Below, in pieces: positions 36,534-46,008 of a stretch of DNA of 64,000 nucleotides. The DNA comes from Verrucomicrobiota bacterium (GTDB lineage: Bacteria > Verrucomicrobiota > Verrucomicrobiia > Verrucomicrobiales > Verrucomicrobiaceae). Both the position numbers and the translations under genes were made by a program. The DNA lies in contig JAFLEI010000004.1 of the NCBI GenBank assembly GCA_017301975.1, positions 62,001 through 126,000 of the forward strand, given 5' to 3'. The notes under the pieces are model-generated. The model did no database searches, was not told the origin of the DNA, and worked only from the letters and a program-made list of their open reading frames with translations. Each line of letters begins with the position of its first letter. Position 1 is the first letter of the stretch.

Positions 36534-37217
36534 TTAGGCGTTGAGGGCGACGGGCTCGGACGCGCGTGGTGCGCTGGGAGCCGGAGCGGATTTTTTGGCA
36601 GGTTTTGGTTTGCCGATGGCGGTCACGAAATTCCCGGCGCTGGCGAGCATGGTCTCCATCTGCGGGAGGGTGAGCGACCAGCGCGCAAACTTCGCGAGGT
36701 CGCAGTGCTCAAGGAATTGCGCGAGCGTTTCACGATGTGCGGCCAGCGGGCTGTCCGGCAGGTTCACGAGATCGTGCAGAAACTCGTTCGTCGTGCGGTG
36801 CGCGGCACGCACCGGCAGACATTCTTCGATGAAGAGACGGACGATTTCTGACACCGCGAGCGAGAAGGGCTCGGCGCTCTCCGCCTGCATGAGAGGACGA
36901 GTGGCTTCGAGTTTTTCGAGTGCGATTTCATAGGGCAGCTTGCGACGTGGACGGCGCATGAAAGCCCACAGGCCATAGCCAAGACCGGCAGCGAGGGCCG
37001 CGCCGGCGCTCCACGCGAGCCAGGGAAATGGAGCCTCGATATGGATCGGCCCGCGAATGTCGAGAATGTCCTCCTCGGGCACGGCCTGCTGCTGCGGAGG
37101 CGCGGCCTGAATCATGGGTGCCTGCGGGGGTGGCGGCGTGGCTTTGGTCAGGGCATGCGCGTTGCTGACGAACAGAGCGAAGGCGGCGAAGATGATGGGG
37201 TGGAGAAAGGTTTTCAT
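36534..37217 (-). CDS. Bat-operon membrane protein (DUF4381-like)
   Basis: 227 residues. A signal peptide or N-terminal helix (1-22) is followed by a Pro-rich periplasmic stretch, one helix (about 64-85) and a cytoplasmic domain (about 90-200) containing RKLPYEIALEKLEATRPL, then an Ala/Pro tail. This matches the DUF4381-type protein usually found between DUF58 and batA. The start overlaps the stop of the DUF58 gene (ATGA). Its specific role is unknown. Confidence 0.78.
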   Translation of the reverse strand: MKTFLHPIIFAAFALFVSNAHALTKATPPPPQAPMIQAAPPQQQAVPEEDILDIRGPIHIEAPFPWLAWSAGAALAAGLGYGLWAFMRRPRRKLPYEIALEKLEATRPLMQAESAEPFSLAVSEIVRLFIEECLPVRAAHRTTNEFLHDLVNLPDSPLAAHRETLAQFLEHCDLAKFARWSLTLPQMETMLASAGNFVTAIGKPKPAKKSAPAPSAPRASEPVALNA

Positions 37218-38116
37218 GAGCGGCTGTGGGCGCGGTTTTTAAAGAAGGACATCAGGCCAGCCACGTAGGGCTTGTCGGTTTCGAGGCTGAGCGAATCGAC
37301 CGCCTCGGCGTTGAAGACGCGACGGAGCCGGGTGGCACGCTCTTCGGCGATCTCGTGGAAGCGCTGGCGCACGGCGGGATTGCGCGTGTCCAGTTCCACG
37401 AGCTCGCCGGTTTCGGCGTCTTCGATGGCCACAATGCCGAGGTCCGGAAGGAAGCGCTCGCGCACGTCCTCGATGGGCATGGCCACGAGATCGTGGCGGC
37501 GGTTGGTCTGGCGCAGGGTGCGACGCAGATCTTCGGAGGGCATGCTGCCGGTCTGGAAGTCGGAGATCAGAAAGACGATCGCGCGGCGGGTGATGACGTG
37601 GTTCACAAAATCGAGCGCCTGCACCAGATTGGTGCCATGCTGGGTCGGCTCAAAGCCGAGCACCTCGCGCACGATGCGCAGCACATGTCGGCGTCCCTTG
37701 CGTGGCGGGACGTAGAGTTCCACCTTGTCGCTGAAGAGCAGCAGCCCGACCTTGTCGCTGTTTTTGACAGCGGAGAAAGCCAGCACGCTGGCCAGTTCCG
37801 CCGCCAGCTCGCGCTTGCTCTGTTTGCCAGAGCCGAAGTCGCCGGAGGCGCTCACGTCCACCATGAGGAGGAGCGTGAGTTCGCGTTCTTCGATGAACTT
37901 CTTCACAAACGGCTTCCCGGCGCGTGCGGTGACGTTCCAGTCGATGGTGCGCACTTCATCGCCGGACACGTATTCGCGCACGGAGTCGAAGTTCATGCCA
38001 CGGCCCTTGAAGACGCTGTGGTACTGACCGGCGAGTGAATCGGTCACCAGCCGGTTGGTGCGGATTTCAATCTTCCGCACCTTTTTCAGGATTTCGCGTG
38101 TTTGTTCAGAGTTCAT
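37214..38116 (-). CDS. DUF58 family protein of the MoxR/Bat operon
   Basis: 300 residues from the ATG at 38116; the open frame extends further but lies within the end region of moxR. DUF58 signature segments are present: GRGMNFDSVREYVSGDEVRTIDWNVTAR is the core motif region near residues 38-65. A VWA-like metal motif VDVSASGDFG follows near residue 90. DUF58 proteins accompany MoxR ATPases and are thought to be clients or adaptors. The gap to moxR is 40 bases. Confidence 0.9.
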   Translation of the reverse strand: MNSEQTREILKKVRKIEIRTNRLVTDSLAGQYHSVFKGRGMNFDSVREYVSGDEVRTIDWNVTARAGKPFVKKFIEERELTLLLMVDVSASGDFGSGKQSKRELAAELASVLAFSAVKNSDKVGLLLFSDKVELYVPPRKGRRHVLRIVREVLGFEPTQHGTNLVQALDFVNHVITRRAIVFLISDFQTGSMPSEDLRRTLRQTNRRHDLVAMPIEDVRERFLPDLGIVAIEDAETGELVELDTRNPAVRQRFHEIAEERATRLRRVFNAEAVDSLSLETDKPYVAGLMSFFKNRAHSRS

Positions 38117-38156
38117 AAGCTGACGGGGTTCGGGTTGAGGCCATGCGTGCCCCGGC

Positions 38157-39314
38157 TCACGGCACGGGCAGACCTTCGAGGATGCCGGCGACGATGTTTT
38201 CCGAAGTGATGTTCTCCGCTTCGGCCTCGTAGCTGACGGCGATACGGTGACGCAGCACGTCATAGGCGAGATCCCGCACATCCTGCGGTGTGACGTAGCC
38301 GCGCCCCTGAAGGAAGGCGTGCGCACGGGCCGCGAGTGTGAGGCTAATCGTAGCACGCGGTGAGGCGCCGACCTGGACGTAGCCGTTGAGATTGATGCCA
38401 TAGGGGCGCGCATCACGCGTGGCCATGACGATGTCCACGATGTAGTCCTTCACCTTGTCATCGACATAGATGGTGCTCACGATGTTCCGCGCGTTGAGGA
38501 TGTCCTCGGCGCTCACGACGCGTGACACTTCCAGATTGGGCTGCGTGACGGCCATGGCATCCTGAATGGCGCGCTCTTCGCTGCGGTTCGGATAACCCAC
38601 GATCACCTTCATCATAAAGCGGTCCACCTGCGCCTCAGGCAGCGGGTAGGTGCCTTCCTGCTCCAGCGGGTTCTGCGTCGCCATGACGAGGAAAGGATCG
38701 GGCAGACGATAGGTCTCATCCCCCAGTGTGACCTGGCGCTCCTGCATCGCTTCGAGCAGCGCGCTCTGCACCTTCGCGGGCGCACGGTTGATTTCATCCG
38801 CGAGGATGAGGTTGGAGAAAACCGGCCCGTGCTTCGTGGTGAAGCTGCCGTCATGCGGATTGTAAATCATCGTGCCCACGATGTCCGCCGGCAGCATGTC
38901 CGGCGTGAACTGCATGCGCTGGAAGTGCAGGCCCACAGCCGAGGCGAGCGTTTTGAGGGCGAGCGTCTTGGCGAGTCCGGGCACGCCTTCCAGAAGGATG
39001 TGCCCGTTGCTGATCAGTCCGACCATCAGCCGGTCCACCAGCTGGCTCTGGCCGACCACCACGCGCGCCATCTGCTGTCGCAGAGGCTGCACCCAGGCTG
39101 AATGCTGCCGCACGTTTTCACTGATGGCCTGAATGCCAGGGTTCGGAGCACCCGTAGCTGGCACGGACGGCGCGGTCCGCAGGGCGGCCGGTGGCTGGCC
39201 CATCGGAGCAGGGTTGTATCTGAGAGCATCGAAGTCCGCGTCCTTGCGGCCCGGCACCACCGGCCTGGCTTGTCCGGCAGCCGGCGGGGTCATATCCAAG
39301 GTGTTTGTTTTCAT
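38157..39314 (-). CDS. moxR: MoxR-type AAA+ ATPase
   Basis: 385 residues from the ATG at 39314. Walker A is LEGVPGLAKT and Walker B is ILADEINRAPAK; sensor and arginine-finger segments include MATQNPLEQEGTYPLPEAQ and DRFMMKV. A disordered Pro/Ala-rich N-terminal extension of about 70 residues precedes the AAA+ core. MoxR ATPases act as chaperones for VWA-domain partners, which here are encoded next in line. First gene of the moxR-bat operon. A conserved motif 94 bases upstream is shared with the FKBP gene. Confidence 0.94.
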   Translation of the reverse strand: MKTNTLDMTPPAAGQARPVVPGRKDADFDALRYNPAPMGQPPAALRTAPSVPATGAPNPGIQAISENVRQHSAWVQPLRQQMARVVVGQSQLVDRLMVGLISNGHILLEGVPGLAKTLALKTLASAVGLHFQRMQFTPDMLPADIVGTMIYNPHDGSFTTKHGPVFSNLILADEINRAPAKVQSALLEAMQERQVTLGDETYRLPDPFLVMATQNPLEQEGTYPLPEAQVDRFMMKVIVGYPNRSEERAIQDAMAVTQPNLEVSRVVSAEDILNARNIVSTIYVDDKVKDYIVDIVMATRDARPYGINLNGYVQVGASPRATISLTLAARAHAFLQGRGYVTPQDVRDLAYDVLRHRIAVSYEAEAENITSENIVAGILEGLPVP

Positions 39315-39407
39315 AGAGGATGAGTGTGGTTTTGAAGTTTCAGCGCTGTCACCACTGCGGCTCCGTTGCTGACACGACACACTCCACACCCGGCCCCTGA
39401 ACTCTTC

Positions 39408-39435
39408 CTTTCCTCTGCATTACAACGATGAAAGG
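39408..39435 (-). promoter_or_regulatory. shared upstream motif, copy 1 (before moxR)
   Basis: On the minus strand this reads CCTTTCATCGTTGTAATG, four bases, then GGAAAG. Copy 2 lies before the FKBP gene at 30542-30568 with the same spacer. The consensus is CTTTCAyCGyTGTAATG-N4-GGAAAG. The placement about 94 bases before the start suits a promoter with a leader or an activator site. No known sigma consensus was matched with confidence. Confidence 0.5.
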
Positions 39436-39528
39436 TTTTACCTCTTCGCCCGATCTGCCGTCAAGCTGGCTCGGGCCCGGCACCCTTTGTCACGTCCGTC
39501 CTGAGAGCCACATTCGATCCCCTTGACC

Positions 39529-40296
39529 ATGAATCTCAAAGGCAAAGTCGCGATCGTCACCGGAGGCAGCAGCGGCATCGGGCTCGCCATCGTTTTGGAA
39601 CTTGCGCGCCAAGGTGCGAACATTGTCATCAATTACCACACGCATCCCAAGGCGGCTGAGGAGCTGGAAAAGCAGGTCCGTGGGTTGGGCTCTCATGCCA
39701 TCGGCGTGCAAGCGGATGTCAGCCAGATCGACGATTTGCGAGCTTTGTTCAGCCAGGCGGTGGAGTCCTTTGGACGCGTGGACATCATGGTCAACAACGC
39801 CGGCGTCGAGACGCGCTCGTCCATTCTCGACACGACCGAGGAGCAGTATGACAAGGTGCTCTCGATCAATCTCAAGAGCGCCTTTTTTGGCACCCAGCTC
39901 GCCGCGCAGCAGATGATCAAGCAGGGCGGTGGCGGACGCATCATCAACATCAGCTCCGTTCATGAAGACTGGCCGATGCCTGGCAACACGCCCTACTGCC
40001 TCTCCAAGGGCGGCATGCGGATGCTGACGCGCACGGCGGGCGTCGAGCTCGCGCCGCACAACATTCTCGTCGTTGGCGTCGGCCCCGGTGCCGTAGAAAC
40101 GCCGATCAACAGCGCCACGATGAAAGAACCGGCGCTGTTGAAAAAATTGGACTCCGCCATTCCACTCGGGCGCATGGCGAAGCCGGAAGAGATCGCCAGC
40201 CTCGTCGCGTTCCTGGCCAGCGACGGAGCCAGCTACCTGACCGCCACCACCGTTTTCGTCGATGGCGGCATCATGCAGGGCAGTCCGGGACTGTGA
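39529..40296 (+). CDS. short-chain dehydrogenase/reductase (glucose 1-dehydrogenase-like)
   Basis: 255 residues of the classical SDR family. The cofactor motif is TGGSSGIG near residue 10, NNAG is near 85, and the catalytic Ser with YCLSK (Tyr and Lys) is near 140-160. The C-terminal DGG is typical of glucose/ribitol dehydrogenase-type members. It would oxidise or reduce a sugar or other hydroxyl substrate with NAD(P). A TTG six bases earlier is an alternative start. It stands alone: it faces away from moxR and converges with actP 12 bases away. Confidence 0.9.
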   Translation: MNLKGKVAIVTGGSSGIGLAIVLELARQGANIVINYHTHPKAAEELEKQVRGLGSHAIGVQADVSQIDDLRALFSQAVESFGRVDIMVNNAGVETRSSILDTTEEQYDKVLSINLKSAFFGTQLAAQQMIKQGGGGRIINISSVHEDWPMPGNTPYCLSKGGMRMLTRTAGVELAPHNILVVGVGPGAVETPINSATMKEPALLKKLDSAIPLGRMAKPEEIASLVAFLASDGASYLTATTVFVDGGIMQGSPGL

Positions 40297-40308
40297 CGTG
40301 CTAGAGGC

Positions 40309-41877
40309 TTAGTGGGACGTCGCCTTTTCCGCACCGAGGCCGGTGTGGGCGCGGACTTTGAGTTCGGCGAATTTGGCTTCGCCTTCCGGATCACGTGCGC
40401 TGAAGATCGTACCGAGCCATGCGGCGAGAAAGCCGATCGGGATGCTGACGATGCCGGGGTTGCTCAGCGGGAAGGGAGCATCCTTGCCGTAGATGCCGCT
40501 GGGGCTGAGCAGGATGAGAACGATGGAAGCGACAAGACCGACTGACAGACCAGCGACAGCGCCGGCGGTGTTGAAACGTTTCCAAAACACGCTCAGGACG
40601 ATGACGGGCAGATTCGCCGATGCAGCAACCGAGAATGCGAGACCGACGAGGAAGGCTGCATTCACCGTGGGCCCGAGGTAGATGGCGAAGCCAATGCTGG
40701 CGGCACCCACGCAGAAGGCGGTGATGCGGGCGACGCGGATTTCCTGGCCCGGACGGTTCTCCTTGCCGTGATGCAGGACATTGGAATAGAAATCATGCGC
40801 AAAAGAGGCGCTGGCGCTCATGGTGAGACCGGCGACAACCGCAAGAATGGTGGCGAAGGCGACGGCGCTGATGAAAGCGAAGAAAAATTCCCCACCGAGC
40901 ACCTTGGCAAGGACCGGCGCGACCATGTTGACATCCAGCTTGCCGTTGGTGGTGAGCTGGGCTTTTTCGATGATGGTTGCGGCACCAAACCCAAAGAGGG
41001 TGGTCATGATATAGAACAGACCGATGATGGCCATGGCCCAAACGACGCTGGAGCGCGCGGTCTTCGCATCTGGCACCGTGTAAAAACGCACCAGGATGTG
41101 CGGCAGCCCGGCGGTGCCCAGCACGAGGCCGATGCACAGCGAGATGAGGTCGATCGGTCCCCACGGGCCCGCCACAGCGACGCCGAATTTGAGGCCCGGC
41201 TCCATGAGGTTTTTCGGCGCGGCGCTGCCGCCGTAGTCCGCGTGAGCGACGGCATTGAAGAATCCACTGAGGCTGAAATGGTGGAACTTCATCACCAGGT
41301 AGCTGAGCAAAATCGCTCCGACCATGAGCAGCAGCGCCTTGATGATCTGCACCCAGGTGGTGGCCAGCATGCCCCCGAAGACGACATAGACGAGCATCAG
41401 CAGGCCGACGCCGATTACCGCCGGTTCGAAATTGATGCCGATCAACTGCTTGATGATCGCACCCGCCCCGACCATTTGCGCGATCATGTAGAAGGTGGAG
41501 ACGACAAGTGTGCTGAGGGAGGCCAACGCACGCACTGGACGCGGCTTGAGGCGATAGGCGAGCAAATCTGCCATCGTGTACTTGCCCGCGTTGCGCAGCG
41601 GCTCGGCCACGATGAGCAGCACCGTGATGTAGGCGACCAGAAAGCCCACGGAGTACATGAAGCCGTCATAACCGGCAACGTAGATCATGCCGGAGATGCC
41701 GAGGAAAGAGGCGGCGCTCATGTAGTCACCGGCCACCGCCAGTCCATTCTGCCAGCCAGTGATGCTGCGACCGGCGGCGAAATAGGCGCTGGCTCCGGTG
41801 TTTTTCTTGGCGGCCCAGAAGGTGATGAGAAGTGTGAGGCCCACGAAGGCCAGGAACATGATCAGGGGAGTGTTCAT
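40309..41877 (-). CDS. actP: cation/acetate symporter (SSS family)
   Basis: 522 residues with about 13 helices. ActP-type signatures include SAYFAAGRSITGWQNGLAVAG and GDYMSAASFLGISG near residues 30-60, and TGLPHILVRFYTVPD-like segments in mid-protein. It takes up acetate and related monocarboxylates with sodium or protons. The preceding gene encodes a DUF485 protein, the usual partner, with a 49-base gap, so the two form an operon. The symbol is unrelated to the actA-F genes of complex III. Confidence 0.92.
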   Translation of the reverse strand: MNTPLIMFLAFVGLTLLITFWAAKKNTGASAYFAAGRSITGWQNGLAVAGDYMSAASFLGISGMIYVAGYDGFMYSVGFLVAYITVLLIVAEPLRNAGKYTMADLLAYRLKPRPVRALASLSTLVVSTFYMIAQMVGAGAIIKQLIGINFEPAVIGVGLLMLVYVVFGGMLATTWVQIIKALLLMVGAILLSYLVMKFHHFSLSGFFNAVAHADYGGSAAPKNLMEPGLKFGVAVAGPWGPIDLISLCIGLVLGTAGLPHILVRFYTVPDAKTARSSVVWAMAIIGLFYIMTTLFGFGAATIIEKAQLTTNGKLDVNMVAPVLAKVLGGEFFFAFISAVAFATILAVVAGLTMSASASFAHDFYSNVLHHGKENRPGQEIRVARITAFCVGAASIGFAIYLGPTVNAAFLVGLAFSVAASANLPVIVLSVFWKRFNTAGAVAGLSVGLVASIVLILLSPSGIYGKDAPFPLSNPGIVSIPIGFLAAWLGTIFSARDPEGEAKFAELKVRAHTGLGAEKATSH

Positions 41878-41926
41878 CGAGAGAGAAAGAAGCGAATGGG
41901 AAGTTATAGGAGCAGCGGATCAAAGA

Positions 41927-42235
41927 TCAGTCGTGACCATGGATCACAGCGGCAGCGGATTTGTCCCACCTGGCGGCGACGCGCACATAGAGGAAGGCCA
42001 TGACCCAGGCCAGGATGAACTGCGACAGCGCAAAGACGTAGGCCACATTGACCTCCCCCCAGACCTTCTTCTTCATCATCTCAGGAAAATACCCCACCAG
42101 CACCGGCAGAGCGAGGTAGTAGAACATGCAGAAGGTGAAAGCCGGAATGATGAAGGCTTTTTTTTGGGCCAGCAGTGCACGGAATTCGGGTTTTGCCTCG
42201 ATGGCCTCCCAGTTCACAGGTGATTTTTCGCTCAT
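41927..42235 (-). CDS. DUF485 membrane protein, partner of acetate permease
   Basis: 102 residues from the ATG at 42235; the longer frame is unlikely because it runs into the promoter region and overlaps the divergent gene. Two helices (about 28-48 and 62-85) flank a loop with YFPEMMKKKVWGEVNVAY. DUF485 proteins (YjcH type) are nearly always encoded beside actP and are presumed accessory subunits of that symporter. Confidence 0.9.
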   Translation of the reverse strand: MSEKSPVNWEAIEAKPEFRALLAQKKAFIIPAFTFCMFYYLALPVLVGYFPEMMKKKVWGEVNVAYVFALSQFILAWVMAFLYVRVAARWDKSAAAVIHGHD

Positions 42236-42372
42236 AAGTGGGGCGGAGAGTATGGAGACAGATGCCCGATGGCAAGAGTGGAAAGCGGCGGAGACCAATT
42301 TGCCCTCTGTTTTCCATTTCCAATGACAGAGTGTTGCTTGACTCTTTATTCGCGACCTTGGACAAGGGGGCC

Positions 42373-42930
42373 ATGAATCCACGACAAAAATGCGCTCAGT
42401 GCGGGACAGTCGCGGATTTTCACGATGAGTTCTGCACCTCATGCTGGAGCCACCGCACCAAGGGGAAGGTGCTGAGCAGCGAACAGATCGCCACGTGCGA
42501 GGCCCAGTATGCTGCGGTGAAGGAAAAGAAACGCTGGCACGCTGAACTGGGGGCATGGCAAAACCGCCTCCTGCTTCCCTCCATCCTAATGACACTCTGG
42601 TGCCTTTTCGCTGTTTCCACGCTGCTGCCCGTTTGTTTAAAATATGGGGAAGGCCGGTTTGAGCTCGGCATGGCCCTGCTTTGTGCCGCCAGTTTTGCGA
42701 TCGGCGGCTACCTGGTCGGGGGAAGCAAGGCTCTCCGAATCGCCTGTCCTTTGCTCATCATCGCCAGCCTTGCCGCCACTTATCACATCGGAGAATATTT
42801 GCTGGAGGTGATGCGGGGTGAGGCAGAACTCGGCAAGGGGTTTGTTTTCAGCAGCATCCGTCTGGTCTTCTGCGGCGCGATCGTGGTTTCCTCCGTTCAG
42901 ATTTTACGTCTCAAACGCCCTGCTGCGTGA
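42373..42930 (+). CDS. zinc-ribbon membrane protein, unknown function
   Basis: 185 residues from the ATG at 42373, preceded by a strong ribosome-binding site (AAGGGGG). The N-terminus has a zinc ribbon, CAQCG with CTSC, about 20 residues apart. A charged helical part follows and then four hydrophobic helices (about 65-180). No specific family is recognised. A soluble zinc ribbon joined to several helices is common in membrane sensors and scaffold proteins. It is divergent from the DUF485 gene. Confidence 0.75.
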   Translation: MNPRQKCAQCGTVADFHDEFCTSCWSHRTKGKVLSSEQIATCEAQYAAVKEKKRWHAELGAWQNRLLLPSILMTLWCLFAVSTLLPVCLKYGEGRFELGMALLCAASFAIGGYLVGGSKALRIACPLLIIASLAATYHIGEYLLEVMRGEAELGKGFVFSSIRLVFCGAIVVSSVQILRLKRPAA

Positions 42931-43041
42931 GATGATTCGCAAGCGGGGCCTTGGACTCCCAAAAAAACGATTCGCTGCGGTGGTTTGCGCTGGCTTGTTT
43001 CCTTGAGCAGTGTGAGTCCCTGCGCCACTGATGCAGCAAAA

Positions 43042-44805
43042 ATGGATGCTTGGATCGTCATCGGACTGCTCATCGTAGCCGTCATCGCTTTTGCCACGGA
43101 AAAAATCTCCGTGGATCTTGTCACGCTGTCGGTGCTGTGCGTGCTGGTGATGTGTGGCATTTTGAAGGCTGAACAGGCGTTCTCGGGTTTTGGCGACCGT
43201 GTGATCATCCTGCTGGCGGCGATTTTTGTCATCGGTGCGGCCCTGCGTGAGACCGGCGTGCTGGACATGATGGGGGGGTTCCTAGCTCAGACCTTCGGCA
43301 CACATCCGAAACGCCTGATGGGCTTCATGATGGCCGTGGTGGGCGGAGTTTCCGCCTTCATGAACAACACCACGGTGACGGCGGTGTTTGTGGGCCCGGT
43401 GATGGGTCTGGCGCGCAAGCTGCGCATCCCCCCGTCCCGCCTGCTGATGCCGCTGGCTTTTGCCTCGCTGATGGGCGGCACCTGCACCTTGATCGGCACC
43501 TCCACCAACGTCGCCGTCAGTGGCGCCATCATCAAACTGGGCCTGCAGCCGCTGGGCATGTTTGAGCTGACCTCGATCGGTCTGGTACTGATGCTGAGCG
43601 GCATCCTCTACATGGTCTTTATCGGCACCCATTTGGTTCCGGAGCGTGACAAAGCTTCCGCCTTGGCCGGGGACGCCATGCGTGACTATTTTGCGGAGGT
43701 GATGGTGCTTCTCGGTTCCCCCCTCATCGGGCAGGCCGCCTTTGAGTCGGATTTTTCTGCGCTGGAGTTTCAGGTGATGAAAATCCGCCGGGCCGACCAG
43801 ACATTCGATGCATCACCCAAGCTCCGCTTTCAGGAAGGGGATGTTGTGCTGGTGGCAGGCAAGGTGGAAAATCTGATCCGGGTGAAGAAAATGGAAGGCA
43901 TCGACATCCTCGAAGATGTCACGCTGCGCAGCTCAGGCATCGACGTGAGCGATGCCCAGGTGGCCGAAGTCGTCCTCACTCCGCGCTCCGCCTTTGTGGG
44001 ACGGTCGCTGCGTGACAACAACTTCCGGCAGCGCACGGGCCTCTCAGTGCTGGCCCTCATGCGCGGAGACCGGTCGCTAATGCACCATATGGCGGCTGAA
44101 AAGCTGCGTGCCGGGGACGTGCTGCTGCTGCAGGGGCCGAGCGATCGCTTCCGCTCCTTCGAGGAGGGCAATGACATGATCGTCATCACGCAGTACCAGT
44201 TCAGTGCGCAGACGCGTCGGCGCGGCTTCATGCTGCTGGGGGCTTTTGTTCTGGCGGTGATCGCCAGCAGCATTGGTTGGGTGCCTGACACCGTCGCGTT
44301 TGTCATGGTGGCGATGCTGGCCGTCTTCATGCGCTGCATCAAGCTGGAGAACGCCTATGCCAACATTGACTGGCGACTGCTCATCCTGATTGGGGGGATG
44401 ATGGCATTTGGCCAGGCGATGCAGATTTCCGGCGCATCAAGCATGATCGCGAATTTCATCACCGGCTGGCTGCAGCCGATGGGTGCCTTTGCCGTCTTCG
44501 CCGGCTTCTGTCTGCTGACGGTCCTGCTCACCCAGCCGATGTCGAACGCGGCTGCTGCGCTGGTGGTGCTGCCAGTGGCTCTGCAGGCCGCCACCTCCAT
44601 GGGCGCGAATCCACGCACCTTTGCCATCGGTGTCATGCTCAGCGCGTCCGCCTCCCTGCTGACGCCCTTTGAGCCCAGTTGCATCCTTGTCTATGGGCCC
44701 GGGAAATACCGATTCGCTGACTTCCTCAAGGTCGGTGGGGGTCTGACACTCGTGATGCTCACCGTCATCCTGATCATGGTGCCCATGTTCTGGCCGTTGA
44801 AGTAG
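43042..44805 (+). CDS. SLC13-type anion transporter with RCK_C domains
   Basis: 587 residues from the ATG at 43042. N-terminal helices carry SLC13/ArsB features (FMNNTTVTAVFVGPVMGLA, GTSTNVAVSG). Two cytoplasmic RCK_C-type domains (about residues 210-290 and 300-385, each ending in GDVVL- or GDVLLLQG-like strands) lie between the two membrane halves. The second half repeats the fold (TVLLTQPMSNAAAALVVLP). Such proteins import sulfate, dicarboxylates or other divalent anions, and the exact substrate cannot be told from sequence. Confidence 0.88.
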   Translation: MDAWIVIGLLIVAVIAFATEKISVDLVTLSVLCVLVMCGILKAEQAFSGFGDRVIILLAAIFVIGAALRETGVLDMMGGFLAQTFGTHPKRLMGFMMAVVGGVSAFMNNTTVTAVFVGPVMGLARKLRIPPSRLLMPLAFASLMGGTCTLIGTSTNVAVSGAIIKLGLQPLGMFELTSIGLVLMLSGILYMVFIGTHLVPERDKASALAGDAMRDYFAEVMVLLGSPLIGQAAFESDFSALEFQVMKIRRADQTFDASPKLRFQEGDVVLVAGKVENLIRVKKMEGIDILEDVTLRSSGIDVSDAQVAEVVLTPRSAFVGRSLRDNNFRQRTGLSVLALMRGDRSLMHHMAAEKLRAGDVLLLQGPSDRFRSFEEGNDMIVITQYQFSAQTRRRGFMLLGAFVLAVIASSIGWVPDTVAFVMVAMLAVFMRCIKLENAYANIDWRLLILIGGMMAFGQAMQISGASSMIANFITGWLQPMGAFAVFAGFCLLTVLLTQPMSNAAAALVVLPVALQAATSMGANPRTFAIGVMLSASASLLTPFEPSCILVYGPGKYRFADFLKVGGGLTLVMLTVILIMVPMFWPLK

Positions 44806-45228
44806 TACGCTGAGCGTGCCATCCTTCGCTGCTCTCAATGTGGCAAAAGAATCCTGGCATGATCGATTCCTGTGCCTGTGTGATCGACCTCAACATAATC
44901 GAGGTAACCGGATTGAATCCATATCTGCCCTCCGAGGAAGAGAAATGACTGTAGGCGGATTCGCATGGGAGCTCTGAATTTCTCAAACTTTCAGGCTTCA
45001 AGATCAGTCTCCAAGGCCTGAAGAGGCTTCAAAAGCTGACTTGTTCCCAGCTCTTATGATTGGGATTAGCTAGTTTGTTAAATCACTCATATCCGTAAGT
45101 ACTGCGAACAAGCCCAACAAGTCCGTTCCTCCCTGCATTTGCGGGGGTTCCACGGGCACCCGGGGTGTGAACCGATCCGGCAGGAAATGTGAGAGAACAG
45201 GAACAACTGGGACTGTTCACGGTTGCTC
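44806..45228. other. 423-base intergenic stretch without recognisable feature
   Basis: It lies between the anion transporter and the convergent rnc. It is less GC-rich than its surroundings, especially at 45,050-45,110. Short open frames on both strands have no recognisable coding character. I saw no tRNA, clear terminator or repeat. It may be a remnant of a lost gene. Confidence 0.4.
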
Positions 45229-45960
45229 TCATGACCTGCGGTTTTGTTCGGCAGGTTGTACACGGGTTGTTCGCAGCAGTTCACGGAGGGCGGGATTGTT
45301 AAGGGCGGCCTGTGCGGCCAGCACTTCGGCGTCTTTTTTGCTGCGGCCGGTGCCGCGCCCTAGCTCCGTGCCCTGCCAGGAGACGGCGGCGATGAAGTTC
45401 TTGGCATGATCCGGCCCCTCGGCACCCACGATCTCATAAAGCGGTGGCTCAATGCCCACAGCTTGGATGAGCTCCTGGAGCTGTCCCTTGGGGTTGGCAT
45501 CCAGCGGGCCGCGGTTCAGGGCTTCGAGATCCTCCGCGAAAAGGCGTTCGGCAAATTCGTGGGCAGCGGCGGTCCCGGAATCAAGGTGGATGGCTCCAGC
45601 GACGGCTTCGAGGGCATCAGCCAAGGTGGATTCGCGATCTCTCCCGCCGTTTGCCTCCTCACCACGCCCGAGGTGCAGGTAGGCGCCGAGTCCGATGCGA
45701 CGGGCGATGCGCGCGAGCGCTTTCGTGGAGACAAGCTGGGCCCGCGCCTGAGTCAGCACTCCTTCGTCGGCCTGCGGCAGACGCAGATAGAGCAGATGCG
45801 AGAGGGCGAGCTGCAGCACGGCGTCTCCGAGGAATTCGAGGCGCTGGTTGTCGGAATGGGCGCGTTGGTTTTCATAGCCGACACTGCCGTGCGTGAGCGC
45901 GAGCTGCAGCATCGCGGGATCGCGGAAAGTATGGCCTATGACGTGTTCCAGCGGTTGCAT
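45229..45960 (-). CDS. rnc: ribonuclease III
   Basis: 243 residues from the ATG at 45960. The RNase III signature is NQRLEFLGDAVL (usually NERLEFLGD), with the second catalytic segment ADALEAVAGAIHLDSG. A C-terminal double-stranded RNA-binding domain occupies about residues 160-228 (PKGQLQELIQ, AKNFIAAVSWQG, GRSKKDAEVLAAQAAL). It cuts double-stranded RNA in rRNA and mRNA processing. The first Glu of the signature is Gln, but the essential later Glu and Asp are kept. It is encoded just downstream of tRNA-His. Confidence 0.95.
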   Translation of the reverse strand: MQPLEHVIGHTFRDPAMLQLALTHGSVGYENQRAHSDNQRLEFLGDAVLQLALSHLLYLRLPQADEGVLTQARAQLVSTKALARIARRIGLGAYLHLGRGEEANGGRDRESTLADALEAVAGAIHLDSGTAAAHEFAERLFAEDLEALNRGPLDANPKGQLQELIQAVGIEPPLYEIVGAEGPDHAKNFIAAVSWQGTELGRGTGRSKKDAEVLAAQAALNNPALRELLRTTRVQPAEQNRRS

Positions 45961-46008
45961 GTGTGCCTCTTTTCTAGCCGGAAGTCCGGCAGCACTCCAT
46001 GAAAAAAG

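Noticed and set aside
44806..45228. Possible small gene or tRNA-like sequence between the anion transporter and rnc
   Set aside because: No cloverleaf could be drawn and the short frames have atypical composition.
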